Shown here piece by piece: positions 7,351 to 15,943 of a stretch of DNA of 64,000 nt; the first letter of the stretch is position 1, and the number at the start of each line of letters is the position of its first letter. This DNA is from an uncultured Lachnospiraceae bacterium. GTDB lineage: Bacteria > Bacillota > Clostridia > Lachnospirales > Lachnospiraceae. The position numbers and the translations under genes were made by a program. Under the pieces are notes generated by a model. It saw only the letters and a program-made list of their open reading frames with translations, was not told the DNA's origin and searched no databases. The DNA is taken from the NCBI GenBank assembly GCA_947626745.1, contig CANQTF010000010.1:1-64000 (forward strand), given 5' to 3'.

Positions 7351-7581
7351 ATGATACAACAAGATTTTGGACGGGCCTGTAAGAAGCTGAGAAAGATGAA
7401 AGGATTAAGCCAAGAGAAATTTGCCTTATTGATAGAAATGGATCGCACCTACTATGCTTCCGTGAAATCCGGGAAAAGAAACATTTCCATACAAAATATC
7501 AAGAAAATCGCGGACGGATTTGAAATACCGATGTCTCAATTATGCAGGACGATGGAAGAAGAGGGAAAGCATCATGATTAA
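7351..7581 (+). CDS. XRE-family regulator, probable restriction-system controller protein
   Basis: 76 residues, essentially one Cro/C1 helix-turn-helix domain (FGRACKKLRKMKGLSQEKFA, then MDRTYYASVKSGKRNISIQN, then IKKIADGFEIPMSQL), with no ligand domain. Size and position directly before an overlapping endonuclease gene match controller proteins that delay nuclease expression until methylation is complete. ATG 7351 is set by AAGGAGG at 7337-7343, although the frame is open much further upstream. The 3' end overlaps the endonuclease gene by 8 bases. The local sequence is AT-richer than the flanking genes, consistent with acquisition as a mobile module. Confidence 0.85.
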   Translation: MIQQDFGRACKKLRKMKGLSQEKFALLIEMDRTYYASVKSGKRNISIQNIKKIADGFEIPMSQLCRTMEEEGKHHD

Positions 7582-8302
7582 CACGTTAGATGATTTTATC
7601 AGAGAGTACAAAAAGATTCAGGAGATGGGTTGGATCACTACGCATCGTTCCGGTAATACGGGTATCGGCAAAACATTGGAGGATCTGCTTGGTATTAGGG
7701 AAAATAACTATCAAGGGCCGGATTTCGGTGAATATGAGTTAAAAGCTTCGCGATGCGATTCAAATAGCATGTTGACCCTTTTTACAAAGGCTCCGATGCC
7801 TAAGGGATCGAATACTGTTTTGCGGCTGGCATTTGGCTATGCAAGTTCTGCGTACGATAATGACGAAAAAGTTCTTCATGCTACATTAAATTCTTTGGGC
7901 TTTGTTAAGATTGCGGATACAGGTCATAAACTCAAAGTCGATTATTTGGCGAAAGATCCGGACGCTAAGATCATAATAGAATCAGAATCCGGATATGCCA
8001 ATGCTTACTGGAGCGTTGAAGATTTGCGAAAGAATTTTGAGAGGAAATATCCATATAAATTAGTATACGCCAAAGCGGAATCAAGAGGCCGTGGAAGCAG
8101 TGAGCAATTCCGTTATAGAGAAGCATATGTATGTGACGGATTCAGCTATGACGGTTTTCTCGATTTATTAAGAGAAGGCCGTATCTATATTGATCTTAGG
8201 ATAGGGCAGTATCCTGATGGCAGAACGCATGATCATGGAACGGGATTTAGAATAAGAGAAGCCGATCAGGATGCGCTGTTCAAAAAGCATCAGATTTGTT
8301 AA
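7574..8302 (+). CDS. Type II restriction endonuclease, MvaI/BcnI family
   Basis: 242 residues. The N-terminal block HRSGNTGIGKTLEDLLGI followed by NNYQGPDFGEYELKASR (about 48-62) is the MvaI/BcnI signature; the Asp, Glu and Lys of GPDFGEYELK are the expected metal and catalytic residues. Later TLFTKAPMP and a C-terminal HDHGTGFRIR segment agree with the family, whose characterised members cut CC-W-GG or CC-S-GG sequences as monomers, one strand at a time. ATG 7574 overlaps the regulator stop and has GAGGG upstream. The partner methyltransferase converges on it at 8329. The exact recognition sequence cannot be told from the sequence. Confidence 0.9.
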   Translation: MINTLDDFIREYKKIQEMGWITTHRSGNTGIGKTLEDLLGIRENNYQGPDFGEYELKASRCDSNSMLTLFTKAPMPKGSNTVLRLAFGYASSAYDNDEKVLHATLNSLGFVKIADTGHKLKVDYLAKDPDAKIIIESESGYANAYWSVEDLRKNFERKYPYKLVYAKAESRGRGSSEQFRYREAYVCDGFSYDGFLDLLREGRIYIDLRIGQYPDGRTHDHGTGFRIREADQDALFKKHQIC

Positions 8303-8310
8303 AGATTAAG

Positions 8311-8337
8311 AAAGAGTGAGGAAGCGCCTCACTCTTT
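8311..8337. terminator. Bidirectional terminator between endonuclease and methyltransferase
   Basis: AAAGAGTGAGG (8311-8321) pairs with CCTCACTCTTT (8327-8337) around a 5-base loop, with A-rich and T-rich flanks. It includes the methyltransferase stop codon on the minus strand. Confidence 0.85.
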
Positions 8338-9771
8338 TCTGAATACGACAATCAATTCTTTGCACATCGTCTTGGCTTTTTTTCCGGAAACATTGGTGGG
8401 TGAATTAAGGCTGGGCATTACTTTATTGCTGATAGCGCGCCTCATGGTCATTATGTGTTTTAAACCAAGATTCCTGCCTAATTCTACCAGTATTTGGTCT
8501 GTTTTGAGAGACACCTCTTTGACAGTTCTGTTGCCTACGACCCAAAACTGATAAGCGTTTGTTCTGCATTTTTTGGTCACGGCCTTCAACACGTCATTTA
8601 AGTCCTTGTAAAAACTAAATACATCTCCTGCGCGCTCTAAGTTTTCCGAGGGTTTTAGTATTTCTGAAAGCGCATGATCAAGCGTCGCGCTCGGTAAACA
8701 GTTTGCAAATCCCTTTTTAAATGGAGTGCCGCCCATGAGATTTTTATCGATATCAATGATCTCTTTATAAGAAAGAGTGTCATAATCACACCATTGGAGT
8801 GAAACTCTGCTAAATTGTCCGTACGCTACGGTCGTTCGGCTGTCACCGTAGGGAGGGGAGGTTATAACGATATCGATGGACTGATCCGGAACGCTGCTTA
8901 GAAGCCGGGAATCTTCGCGGCTGAGGTGTACGGAGCCTAAAACACGATCCTCTGCTCTCTTGATAAAAGCTTTCATTTTACATATGTTTGAAGATAAAGT
9001 ATTGAGATAGGTGGATCTTACATCAGGCTTATAAGCAGCTACTTTTTCAGGCGTCATTCGGTACATCTTAAATTCACCGTTTCGCCTGTTGGAAACGAGT
9101 CGGGTCGTTTCGGAAAAAGCTATCATGAAATAATCTTGTAAATCTGTATCTGCGATCTCGCAAATAAGATTTCTGATTATTTGAAGCTCTAAAATGCAGC
9201 GGGGCACAAACCAAAACCCTACGCTCTGTATCTCCGGGATAATAAGGTCGGAGTTATGGGCTGATAAATACGCATTTAAAATACTGCTGGCATTTGCGCC
9301 CCAGTTGGTCTTGTCGTTAATTTTCGCGGTAATATCATAATTATTTTCAAAGATGTAATCATCGATACCGGCTAAGACGACAGAGTAAAGGTCATATTTT
9401 TGATCGAGTTTATTGGCGAAGTCGTTAAATGCTTTGTCGAGATCGCAATGAAGAGGTGTTGTTTTTGCTTTGGATATTTTGTAGGCAAGCGGATTCAGGT
9501 CATTTCCGTATACTTCTGTACATCCTGCTAACAAGCCCTCTAAGAGAACCGTTCCGGATCCCATGAACGGATCAAGGAGAGATGACGAGGAACGATATTT
9601 GTTCACGATCTTGAGGATATTGCGGCTTATGGGATATACCATGACGGCCGGATAATTGTGAATGCTGTGGGTCAGTTCCTTGGTATCGTCATTTTTAAAA
9701 TCCCAGAAACCCTCCGGAAGATTGGAAAATTCCTCGATCAGTTCTTTGTCTATGATTCTTGCTTCGTCCAT
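8329..9771 (-). CDS. Type II DNA methyltransferase (SPPY motif, probably N4-cytosine)
   Basis: 480 residues. The S-adenosylmethionine motif DPFMGSGTVLLEGL lies near residues 67-80 and the catalytic motif TSPPYGDS near 302-309, an order of beta class amino-methyltransferases. SPPY, rather than DPPY, is most often found in N4-cytosine enzymes, and known partners of MvaI and BcnI are N4-cytosine methyltransferases. It would protect the host from the convergent endonuclease. An AAGG-type site precedes ATG 9771. Codon use is AT-richer than in adjacent loci, so the whole 7.3-9.8 kb module appears to have been transferred together. Confidence 0.9.
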   Translation of the reverse strand: MDEARIIDKELIEEFSNLPEGFWDFKNDDTKELTHSIHNYPAVMVYPISRNILKIVNKYRSSSSLLDPFMGSGTVLLEGLLAGCTEVYGNDLNPLAYKISKAKTTPLHCDLDKAFNDFANKLDQKYDLYSVVLAGIDDYIFENNYDITAKINDKTNWGANASSILNAYLSAHNSDLIIPEIQSVGFWFVPRCILELQIIRNLICEIADTDLQDYFMIAFSETTRLVSNRRNGEFKMYRMTPEKVAAYKPDVRSTYLNTLSSNICKMKAFIKRAEDRVLGSVHLSREDSRLLSSVPDQSIDIVITSPPYGDSRTTVAYGQFSRVSLQWCDYDTLSYKEIIDIDKNLMGGTPFKKGFANCLPSATLDHALSEILKPSENLERAGDVFSFYKDLNDVLKAVTKKCRTNAYQFWVVGNRTVKEVSLKTDQILVELGRNLGLKHIMTMRRAISNKVMPSLNSPTNVSGKKAKTMCKELIVVFRKE

Positions 9772-9910
9772 TGATCAAACCTTGTTTGTTTCTAATCGCT
9801 ATCATTCATAACAAAAATCTTCGGGGTCAATTGTAGCACATCAGGCATGCGATGTCCATCAAATTCCTTTCCCGATCCCGCAGCCTTTTGGTAAATATAG
9901 ATAAATTGAG

Positions 9911-9936
9911 GAAACTATTTTCGTAAAAATAGTTTC
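9911..9936. promoter_or_regulatory. Operator-like palindrome upstream of the tetR-family promoter
   Basis: GAAACTATTTT (9911-9921) and AAAATAGTTTC (9926-9936) form a perfect 11-bp inverted repeat with a 4-base centre, ending exactly at the -35 box of the promoter for the TetR-family gene. It shares the GAAACT half-site with the palindrome at 9967-9998. Confidence 0.6.
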
Positions 9937-9965
9937 TTGCGGCGCATAGCACGACATGATATGAT
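9937..9965 (+). promoter_or_regulatory. Promoter of the alpha-galactoside operon
   Basis: -35 TTGCGG (9937-9942), 17-base spacer, -10 TATGAT (9960-9965). It is tightly flanked on both sides by palindromes with a shared GGAAACT element, a layout expected for repression by the TetR-family protein encoded just downstream. Confidence 0.6.
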
Positions 9966-9966
9966 T

Positions 9967-10006
9967 AAGGAAACTGAAAATTAAAAATCAGTTTCCTTAT
10001 TTTTTT
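9967..10006 (+). promoter_or_regulatory. Second palindrome: operator and/or attenuator in the leader
   Basis: AAGGAAACTGA (9967-9977) pairs perfectly with TCAGTTTCCTT (9988-9998), followed by ATTTTTTT. It lies immediately after the -10 box, so it can be a repressor site at the start of transcription; as RNA it also has the shape of a Rho-independent terminator. Both roles are possible. Confidence 0.55.
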
Positions 10007-10045
10007 CAGAAACGCCATACAGCTTGCTGACAACGGGGGATAGAT

Positions 10046-10627
10046 ATGGATCTGAGAGAAGAGATTTTAAAAGGTACGATACGGATCTTTCGTGAAAAGG
10101 GTCTGAAATTTACGATGGACGACATCGCGGAGCGGTTGAAGATCAGCAAGAAGACGCTGTACAAGGTCTTTGACGACAAGGAGGCGCTGTTCCTTGCTAT
10201 GGTGGATTACATGTTCGACACGATCAAGGAGAGCGAGCAGGCGGTGGTGGACGACGACAGCCTGAGCACTGTGGAAAAAGTACACAGGATCTTGGGCGTG
10301 CTGCCGGAAGGGTATAAAGATGTGGATCTGCGCCAACTTTATCTATTGAAGGACAGATATCCGAAGATATACAAGCAGGTGGAGCTGCGCTTGGAGACAG
10401 GCTGGGAGACGACGATCGAGCTGATCGAGCGCGGCATTGCGGAGGGCAGTATCGTGCCGGTCAGGATCCCGATCCTCAAGATGATGCTGGAAGCGTCCTT
10501 GGAGCAGTTTTTTCAGCGGGATATCCTGATCCGAAACGAGATCTCCTATCAGGACGCGCTTGACGAGGTGGTCCGGATCTTAATGGAAGGAATCAAAGTA
10601 CACAAACAGGAGGGAAATGAGGTATGA
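10046..10627 (+). CDS. TetR/AcrR-family transcriptional regulator
   Basis: 193 residues. The N-terminal DNA-binding domain is clear: GTIRIFREKGLKFTMDDIAE, then LKISKKTLYKVFDDKEALF (helix-turn-helix about 25-47). The rest is a helical ligand domain with no family-specific signature. GGGGGA precedes ATG 10046. It overlaps the next gene by four bases (ATGA) and heads the operon that includes a GPH sugar transporter and an alpha-galactosidase. The promoter is straddled by two palindromes with shared half-sites, so it is probably an autorepressor of this operon. The inducer is not known. Confidence 0.9.
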   Translation: MDLREEILKGTIRIFREKGLKFTMDDIAERLKISKKTLYKVFDDKEALFLAMVDYMFDTIKESEQAVVDDDSLSTVEKVHRILGVLPEGYKDVDLRQLYLLKDRYPKIYKQVELRLETGWETTIELIERGIAEGSIVPVRIPILKMMLEASLEQFFQRDILIRNEISYQDALDEVVRILMEGIKVHKQEGNEV

Positions 10628-12111
10628 GTGAAAAAGCAAAGGTGATCTTCGGCAATCCGATGCCGGCGGGCGTCTATCGCAAAGCGGTGCGCTCCAAACA
10701 AAAGTATGTCAGAAGATTCGGGGACGATTCGGCGGCGGACTATCCGGTCACCGTCGAGAAAAACGCCTACATCGGCGATTCGCTGGGCGTTATGAATGTC
10801 CTGCTGGGGAAAAGCGGCAGCGCGCCGCAGAAAGAGGCGGTGTTTGATGAGGATAAAGGGATCATCGTCGGCAATATCCGAATGGGATTCGGCCATTACA
10901 GGATCTCCATGGCTATCGCGTCGGCGGCGAAGTCTATGGGCTACACGCCCTACTGGATGGATCTGAACTCTTACCGCCACACGACCTGCACGAAGGTCAT
11001 CAGTGCGCAGAATGACCTGTACTCTCTGGGCTCCAGACTTTCGGGCAAGAGCAGACTGTTCAACAAGCTGGTGTGGGAGCCTATGAATTACGAGGGCTTC
11101 CGCAAACTGAGCTACAACGCGTCGGATCAGAAGAATGCGGAACTTATGGCTGCCGTGTATCGGAACGTGCCGAAGGAGATTCCCGTGGTAGCGACCCATG
11201 TTTGGCCGGCACAGGCGGCGGTCCACGCGGGTATGAAGCATGTGGTCAATGCGATACCGGACAACTGGCCTATGGCGCTGCATTTGTCCGAGGGCAGTCT
11301 GCACACGGTGCAGACGCACTTCGCCTATCAGGGCTATCGGATCCTGAACGGCATGCGCGGCGGCGCGGTGCTGGAGCCTATGCCGGCGGAGGCGCTGGTA
11401 TACACGGGCCACTATATCGATCATGAGCTGGTGAGCAATATCGAGAAGGACTGTGAGGCGAGAATAAGGCGGCAGACGGAAGGGAAGCCTTTCCGGTTCC
11501 TGTTGACGATCGGAGGCGCCGGCGCGCAGAAAGACATTTTTGCGGCGATCATCAGATATCTGCTCCCGCTGATCCGCAAGGATAAGGCAGCCCTCTATGT
11601 CAATGTGGGTGATTACCGCAACGTGTGGGAAGAGCTTGTGCGGGAGATCCCGGGGCTGAGCGAGGTTTCCGAGACGCACTTTGATAAATGGGAGGAGACG
11701 GAGCGTTTTGCGGAAGCTGCGCTTACGGGTGATGTGACAGGGGTACATGCTTTTTGGCATGAAAATATCTTCGAGGCGGTCTACTGCACGAATCTGCTCA
11801 TGCGCAGCTGTGATGTGCTTGTGACGAAGCCGAGCGAGCTCGCATTTTATCCGGTGCCGAAGCTCTTTATCAAGCGCGTGGGCGGCCATGAGCAGTGGGG
11901 CGCGATCCATTCCGCGGAGATCGGGGACGGCACGCTGGAGTGCAGGGACATTCCGCATACGCTGCAGATGATCCGGCTTTTTATCCGGGAAAAGAGTCTG
12001 CTGCAGGATATGTGCGGCAATATTGTAAAGAATAAGGCGGCGGGCATCTACGACGGAGCGTATAAGGTCGTGGAGCTTGCGATGCAGAAGAAAGGATACA
12101 CGGGGAGGTAA
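10624..12111 (+). CDS. Glycosyltransferase-like protein (GT28/MGDG-synthase-like fold), function unknown
   Basis: 495 residues. The segment GNIRMGFGHYRISMAIASAA (about 82-101) resembles the N-terminal glycine/histidine loop of MGDG-synthase and MurG-type glycosyltransferases. The C-terminal half has a nucleotide-binding-like LLTIGGAGAQ and TKPSELAFYPVPKLFIK, which resembles their donor-site Lys-Pro-x-(Gly/Glu) motif. No transmembrane segment is evident. Translation is coupled to the TetR-family gene upstream and the transporter follows after 5 bases. I do not recognise a characterised member. A role in galactoside metabolism is suggested only by the operon. Confidence 0.6.
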   Translation: MSEKAKVIFGNPMPAGVYRKAVRSKQKYVRRFGDDSAADYPVTVEKNAYIGDSLGVMNVLLGKSGSAPQKEAVFDEDKGIIVGNIRMGFGHYRISMAIASAAKSMGYTPYWMDLNSYRHTTCTKVISAQNDLYSLGSRLSGKSRLFNKLVWEPMNYEGFRKLSYNASDQKNAELMAAVYRNVPKEIPVVATHVWPAQAAVHAGMKHVVNAIPDNWPMALHLSEGSLHTVQTHFAYQGYRILNGMRGGAVLEPMPAEALVYTGHYIDHELVSNIEKDCEARIRRQTEGKPFRFLLTIGGAGAQKDIFAAIIRYLLPLIRKDKAALYVNVGDYRNVWEELVREIPGLSEVSETHFDKWEETERFAEAALTGDVTGVHAFWHENIFEAVYCTNLLMRSCDVLVTKPSELAFYPVPKLFIKRVGGHEQWGAIHSAEIGDGTLECRDIPHTLQMIRLFIREKSLLQDMCGNIVKNKAAGIYDGAYKVVELAMQKKGYTGR

Positions 12112-12116
12112 CGCAC

Positions 12117-13487
12117 ATGAAACTTTCATTTAAGGAAAAGGCATCATACGGCTTGGGAGCTGTGGGAAAGGACATGGTCTACATGCTTTCCGCAAGCTAT
12201 GTCCTGTACTACTATCAGAGCATATTAGGCGTGAGCGCGGCGGCGATGGGGATCATTCTGATGGCGGCCCGCGTGTTCGACGCATTCAATGATCCGGTCA
12301 TGGGTGTGCTGGTGGCGAAGACGAGGACGAGATGGGGCAAATTCCGTCCGTGGCTTTTGATCGGCACGATCTTAAACGCGGCGATCCTGTTCATCATGTT
12401 CTCTGCGCCGCCGGCCCTGAACGGCAGCGGACTGGTGGCCTATGCGGCGATCGTCTATGTTGTGTGGGGCGTCACCTACACGATGATGGATATCCCCTAC
12501 TGGTCCATGATCCCGGCCTTCACGGAGGGCGGCAGGGAGCGCGAAGGGCTTACCACGCTGGCGCGTTCCTGTGCGGGCGTTGGCTCGGCGCTGATCACCA
12601 TTATCACGATGAAGTGCGTGGTGGCGCTGGGACAGGACGATTACCGCGTGGGCTTCCGGCGGTTTGCGCTGATCATCGCCGTGTTGTTCGTCGTGTTCAT
12701 CGTGATCACCTGCATCAATATCAAGGAAAAATCTACCGTAGACGTGGAAGCGCCCACCGTAGGGCAGATGTTCCGCGCACTGATCCAGAATGACCAGACG
12801 ATGGTCGTTGTGGCGGCGATCGTGCTGATCAACTGCTCGCTGTACATCACCTCCAATCTGCTGATCTACTTCTTCCAGTATGACATCGGAGGGCAGAAAT
12901 GGGTGGATGACTACACGTTATTCAACACGTTCGGCGGCGGTATCCAGATCCTGTCCATGATGCTTCTCTATCCGCTGCTGCGCAGATTTATCAACTCTCT
13001 GCAGGTGTTTTATGTGAGCTTTGTCATGGCGATCACCGGCTATGCGGTGCTCTTTGTGATGATGTGCATGGGGCTTACGAATATTTTCATGCTGTTTGTT
13101 CCGGCCTTCTTTGTGTTCTCGGCGTTCGGTATGCTGACGGTGCTGACCACGGTATTTCTGGCGAATACGGTGGACTATGGCGAGTTGAAGAACGACCGGC
13201 GCGACGAGAGCGTGATCTTCTCCATGCAGACCTTTGTCGTCAAGCTGGCATCCGGCGTGGCGGTGCTGATCGCGTCGATCTGCCTGTCCGTGGCGGATCT
13301 GAATGACAGCGCGGCGGCTTCGGGGGTGTCGTCATTCTCGATTTTTGCCCTTCGCATGACGATGACGGTGATCCCGATCTTGGGGCTTCTTCTGGCGGTG
13401 TTCCTGTTCCGCAGGAAATACATGCTCACGGAGCAGAAGGTGGAGGAGATCGCTTCGCAGATCAAGCGGAAGCATGAAGGAGAGTAA
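12117..13487 (+). CDS. GPH-family sugar:cation symporter (melibiose-permease type)
   Basis: 456 residues with about 12 predicted membrane helices. The start (KEKASYGLGAVGKDMVYML), the loop FDAFNDPVMGVLVAKTRTRWGKFRPW with the conserved cation-site Asp residues, and VWGVTYTMMDIPYWSMIPA are hallmarks of the glycoside-pentoside-hexuronide family that includes MelB. It should import an alpha-galactoside (melibiose or a raffinose-type sugar) for the GH36 enzyme encoded 10 bases downstream. GGGGAGG lies 10 bases before ATG 12117. Substrate assignment rests on the neighbour. Confidence 0.9.
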   Translation: MKLSFKEKASYGLGAVGKDMVYMLSASYVLYYYQSILGVSAAAMGIILMAARVFDAFNDPVMGVLVAKTRTRWGKFRPWLLIGTILNAAILFIMFSAPPALNGSGLVAYAAIVYVVWGVTYTMMDIPYWSMIPAFTEGGREREGLTTLARSCAGVGSALITIITMKCVVALGQDDYRVGFRRFALIIAVLFVVFIVITCINIKEKSTVDVEAPTVGQMFRALIQNDQTMVVVAAIVLINCSLYITSNLLIYFFQYDIGGQKWVDDYTLFNTFGGGIQILSMMLLYPLLRRFINSLQVFYVSFVMAITGYAVLFVMMCMGLTNIFMLFVPAFFVFSAFGMLTVLTTVFLANTVDYGELKNDRRDESVIFSMQTFVVKLASGVAVLIASICLSVADLNDSAAASGVSSFSIFALRMTMTVIPILGLLLAVFLFRRKYMLTEQKVEEIASQIKRKHEGE

Positions 13488-13497
13488 GGAGATCGAG

Positions 13498-15873
13498 ATG
13501 ATTCGGAGATTCGGACAATATTTCGCGCTGGCGACAGAGCACACCACATACTGTTTTCGGGTGACGAAAACGGGACATTTGGAACACTTGTATTACGGCA
13601 GGAGGATCACGGTCGAAAGCGACGCGGACATGGAGGCGCTGACGGAAAAACACGCCTTCATGCCGGGCAACACCAACGCCTACGATCAGGAAAATAAGGA
13701 CTTTTCTCTGGAGGACATCAGACTTGAGATGTCCTCCTATGGCAAGGGAGACATCAGGGAACCGTTCATCGAGGTGATCCACGCGGACGGAAGCGGCACG
13801 TCCGATTTTTTGTTTGAGAAGGCCGAGATCGGCACGGGCAAGGAAGCGTACCGGACGCTTCCGGGCTCTTACGACGAGAACAATGAGACGGAGCATCTCT
13901 GCGTTACCCTCAGAGATCGACAGTATGCGCTCGCTCTGGAGCTGCACTACTATGTGTACGCAGACTGCGATGTGATCACGAGAAGTGTACGGTTTATCAA
14001 TGAGAGCGCGGAGCAGGTCCGGCTGGAGCGGCTCATGAGTCTGCAGATCGACTTCGACACGCCGGAATATGTTTTTACGACCTTCACCGGGACATGGGCC
14101 AGAGAGATGAAGAGGACCGACACGCGTGTCATGTCCGGAAAGCATGTGAACGCCTCCTACACGGGGACATCGTCCAGCCGGGCGAATCCTTTCGTTATGC
14201 TGAGCAAGACGGACACCTCGGAGGAGGCGGGAGACTGCTATGGCTTCAACCTGATCTACAGCGGCAATCACTATGAGGCGGTGGAGGTCAGCGGATATGG
14301 AAAGACCAGATTCCTCTCCGGCATGAATCCGCAGTCCTTTTCTTTTCTGGTGGAGCCGGGGGAGGATCTGGAGGCGCCCGAGGCGGTGATGAGTTACTCC
14401 TGCGAGGGGTATAACGGCATGAGCCGGGGCATGCACCGCTTTGTGAGGGAGCACATCGTGCGCGGCGAGTGGAAGGACAGGCTGCGTCCCGTACTCCTGA
14501 ACAGTTGGGAGGCGGCTTATTTTGACATTGATGAGCGCAGACTTCTGCAGCTCGCCAAGGCGGGCAGGGATGCGGGCATCGAACTCTTTGTCATGGACGA
14601 CGGCTGGTTCGGAACGCGGGACGACGATACGCAGTCTTTGGGCGACTGGGAAGTGAATCGCAAAAAGCTGCCGGACGGCCTGGAGGGAATGGCACGGAAA
14701 GTGCGGGCGCTCGGCATGGATTTCGGCATATGGGTAGAGCCGGAGATGGTGAACGTAAAGAGCAGACTGTACGAGGCCCACCCCGACTGGGCGCTGCAGA
14801 TTCCCGGAAAGCCCCATGCGGAGGGAAGAAACCAGCGGATCTTGGATCTGACGAGACGGGAAGTGCAGGATCATATCATAGAAGAGATGAGCCGGGTGTT
14901 TTCCACGAAAGGGATCTCCTATGTGAAGTGGGACATGAACCGCACCTTTACCGACTACTATTCGAGCGCGCTGCCGCCGGAACGGCAGGGCGAGGTGGCG
15001 CACCGCTATGTGCTGGGCCTGTACCGCTGTATGCGGGAGCTGACGGAACGGTTTCCGCATATTCTGTTCGAGGGGTGTTCGGCGGGCGGCAACCGGTTCG
15101 ATCTGGGGATCCTGTGCTACTTTCCGCAGATCTGGGCCAGCGACGACACTGACGCGCTGTGCCGCGCCGAGATCCAGACGGGATACAGCTACGGCTATCC
15201 GATGTCTGTCGTAGGGGCGCATGTGTCCGGCTGCCCGAATCACCAGACACTGCGGACGACGCCGCTGGAGACGCGCTTTGATGTGGCGTGCTTTGGCATC
15301 TGCGGTTACGAGTGCAATCTCTGCGATATGAAAAAAGAAGAACTGGCTGCGGTGAAGGAGCAGATCGCCCTGTATAAGCGGTGGCGCGAGGTGCTGCAGA
15401 AAGGCGATTTCTATCGGGGCAGGACCTTTGCATGCGGGGAGGGCGGCGTTCCCGGCAATATCACGGAGTGGACGTGCGTGTCCGCCGATCGGGGCAGAGC
15501 CGTGGGATTTTTGATGCAGAAGCTCGTGCAGCCAAACATGCAGTCAGCGTATTACAAGGCAAAGGGACTCGATCCCGCGCGAAGATACCGCTTCTGCAAC
15601 CGGGCGCTGAAATACGATGTGAGAGAGTTCGGGGATCTGATCAACACGGCGGCGCCTGTCCATATCAGGCCGGATTCCCTGCTGCACAGGACGGTCGCGC
15701 GGTTTGTGAAGATGGACGGTGAGACGGAGGACTGCCGGGCATATGGCGACACGCTGATGTACGGCGGCGTCAGACTGAAACAGGCGTTTGCCGGGGCCGG
15801 CTACAACAGTGAGGTGAGGCATTTTCCCGACTTTGCCTCGCGGCTCTATTTTATGGAGGCGGAAGACGCGTAG
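13498..15873 (+). CDS. Alpha-galactosidase, GH36
   Basis: 791 residues, the usual length of tetrameric Firmicutes/raffinose-type GH36 enzymes. An N-terminal beta-sandwich is followed by a barrel containing LFVMDDGWFGTRDDD, GIWVEPEMVN, the nucleophile motif YVKWDMNR (about 474-481) and the acid/base segment WASDDTDAL (about 545-553). FEGCSAGGNRFD is also family-typical. No signal peptide, so hydrolysis of alpha-1,6-galactosides takes place inside the cell after uptake by the adjacent symporter. ATG 13498 is chosen because AAGGAG at 13486-13491 fits it; an upstream in-frame ATG at 13474 lies inside the transporter gene and lacks a site. Confidence 0.95.
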   Translation: MIRRFGQYFALATEHTTYCFRVTKTGHLEHLYYGRRITVESDADMEALTEKHAFMPGNTNAYDQENKDFSLEDIRLEMSSYGKGDIREPFIEVIHADGSGTSDFLFEKAEIGTGKEAYRTLPGSYDENNETEHLCVTLRDRQYALALELHYYVYADCDVITRSVRFINESAEQVRLERLMSLQIDFDTPEYVFTTFTGTWAREMKRTDTRVMSGKHVNASYTGTSSSRANPFVMLSKTDTSEEAGDCYGFNLIYSGNHYEAVEVSGYGKTRFLSGMNPQSFSFLVEPGEDLEAPEAVMSYSCEGYNGMSRGMHRFVREHIVRGEWKDRLRPVLLNSWEAAYFDIDERRLLQLAKAGRDAGIELFVMDDGWFGTRDDDTQSLGDWEVNRKKLPDGLEGMARKVRALGMDFGIWVEPEMVNVKSRLYEAHPDWALQIPGKPHAEGRNQRILDLTRREVQDHIIEEMSRVFSTKGISYVKWDMNRTFTDYYSSALPPERQGEVAHRYVLGLYRCMRELTERFPHILFEGCSAGGNRFDLGILCYFPQIWASDDTDALCRAEIQTGYSYGYPMSVVGAHVSGCPNHQTLRTTPLETRFDVACFGICGYECNLCDMKKEELAAVKEQIALYKRWREVLQKGDFYRGRTFACGEGGVPGNITEWTCVSADRGRAVGFLMQKLVQPNMQSAYYKAKGLDPARRYRFCNRALKYDVREFGDLINTAAPVHIRPDSLLHRTVARFVKMDGETEDCRAYGDTLMYGGVRLKQAFAGAGYNSEVRHFPDFASRLYFMEAEDA

Positions 15874-15943
15874 CATGACGGCCGCATTGACGATTGCATT
15901 TTGGCGTGGTAGTCTTATAGAGGAGTAGAAGGCGGGTTAAGGC

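Noticed and set aside
10549-12129. 526-codon minus-strand frame opposite the regulator and glycosyltransferase-like genes
   Set aside because: Composition is typical of an antisense shadow, and it spans the overlap of two well-supported + strand genes.
13462-15243. 593-codon open frame on the minus strand opposite the GH36 gene
   Set aside because: It is a shadow frame of the GC-rich alpha-galactosidase gene: rich in Arg/His/Leu, no motif, no ribosome-binding site, while the + strand has full GH36 motifs.
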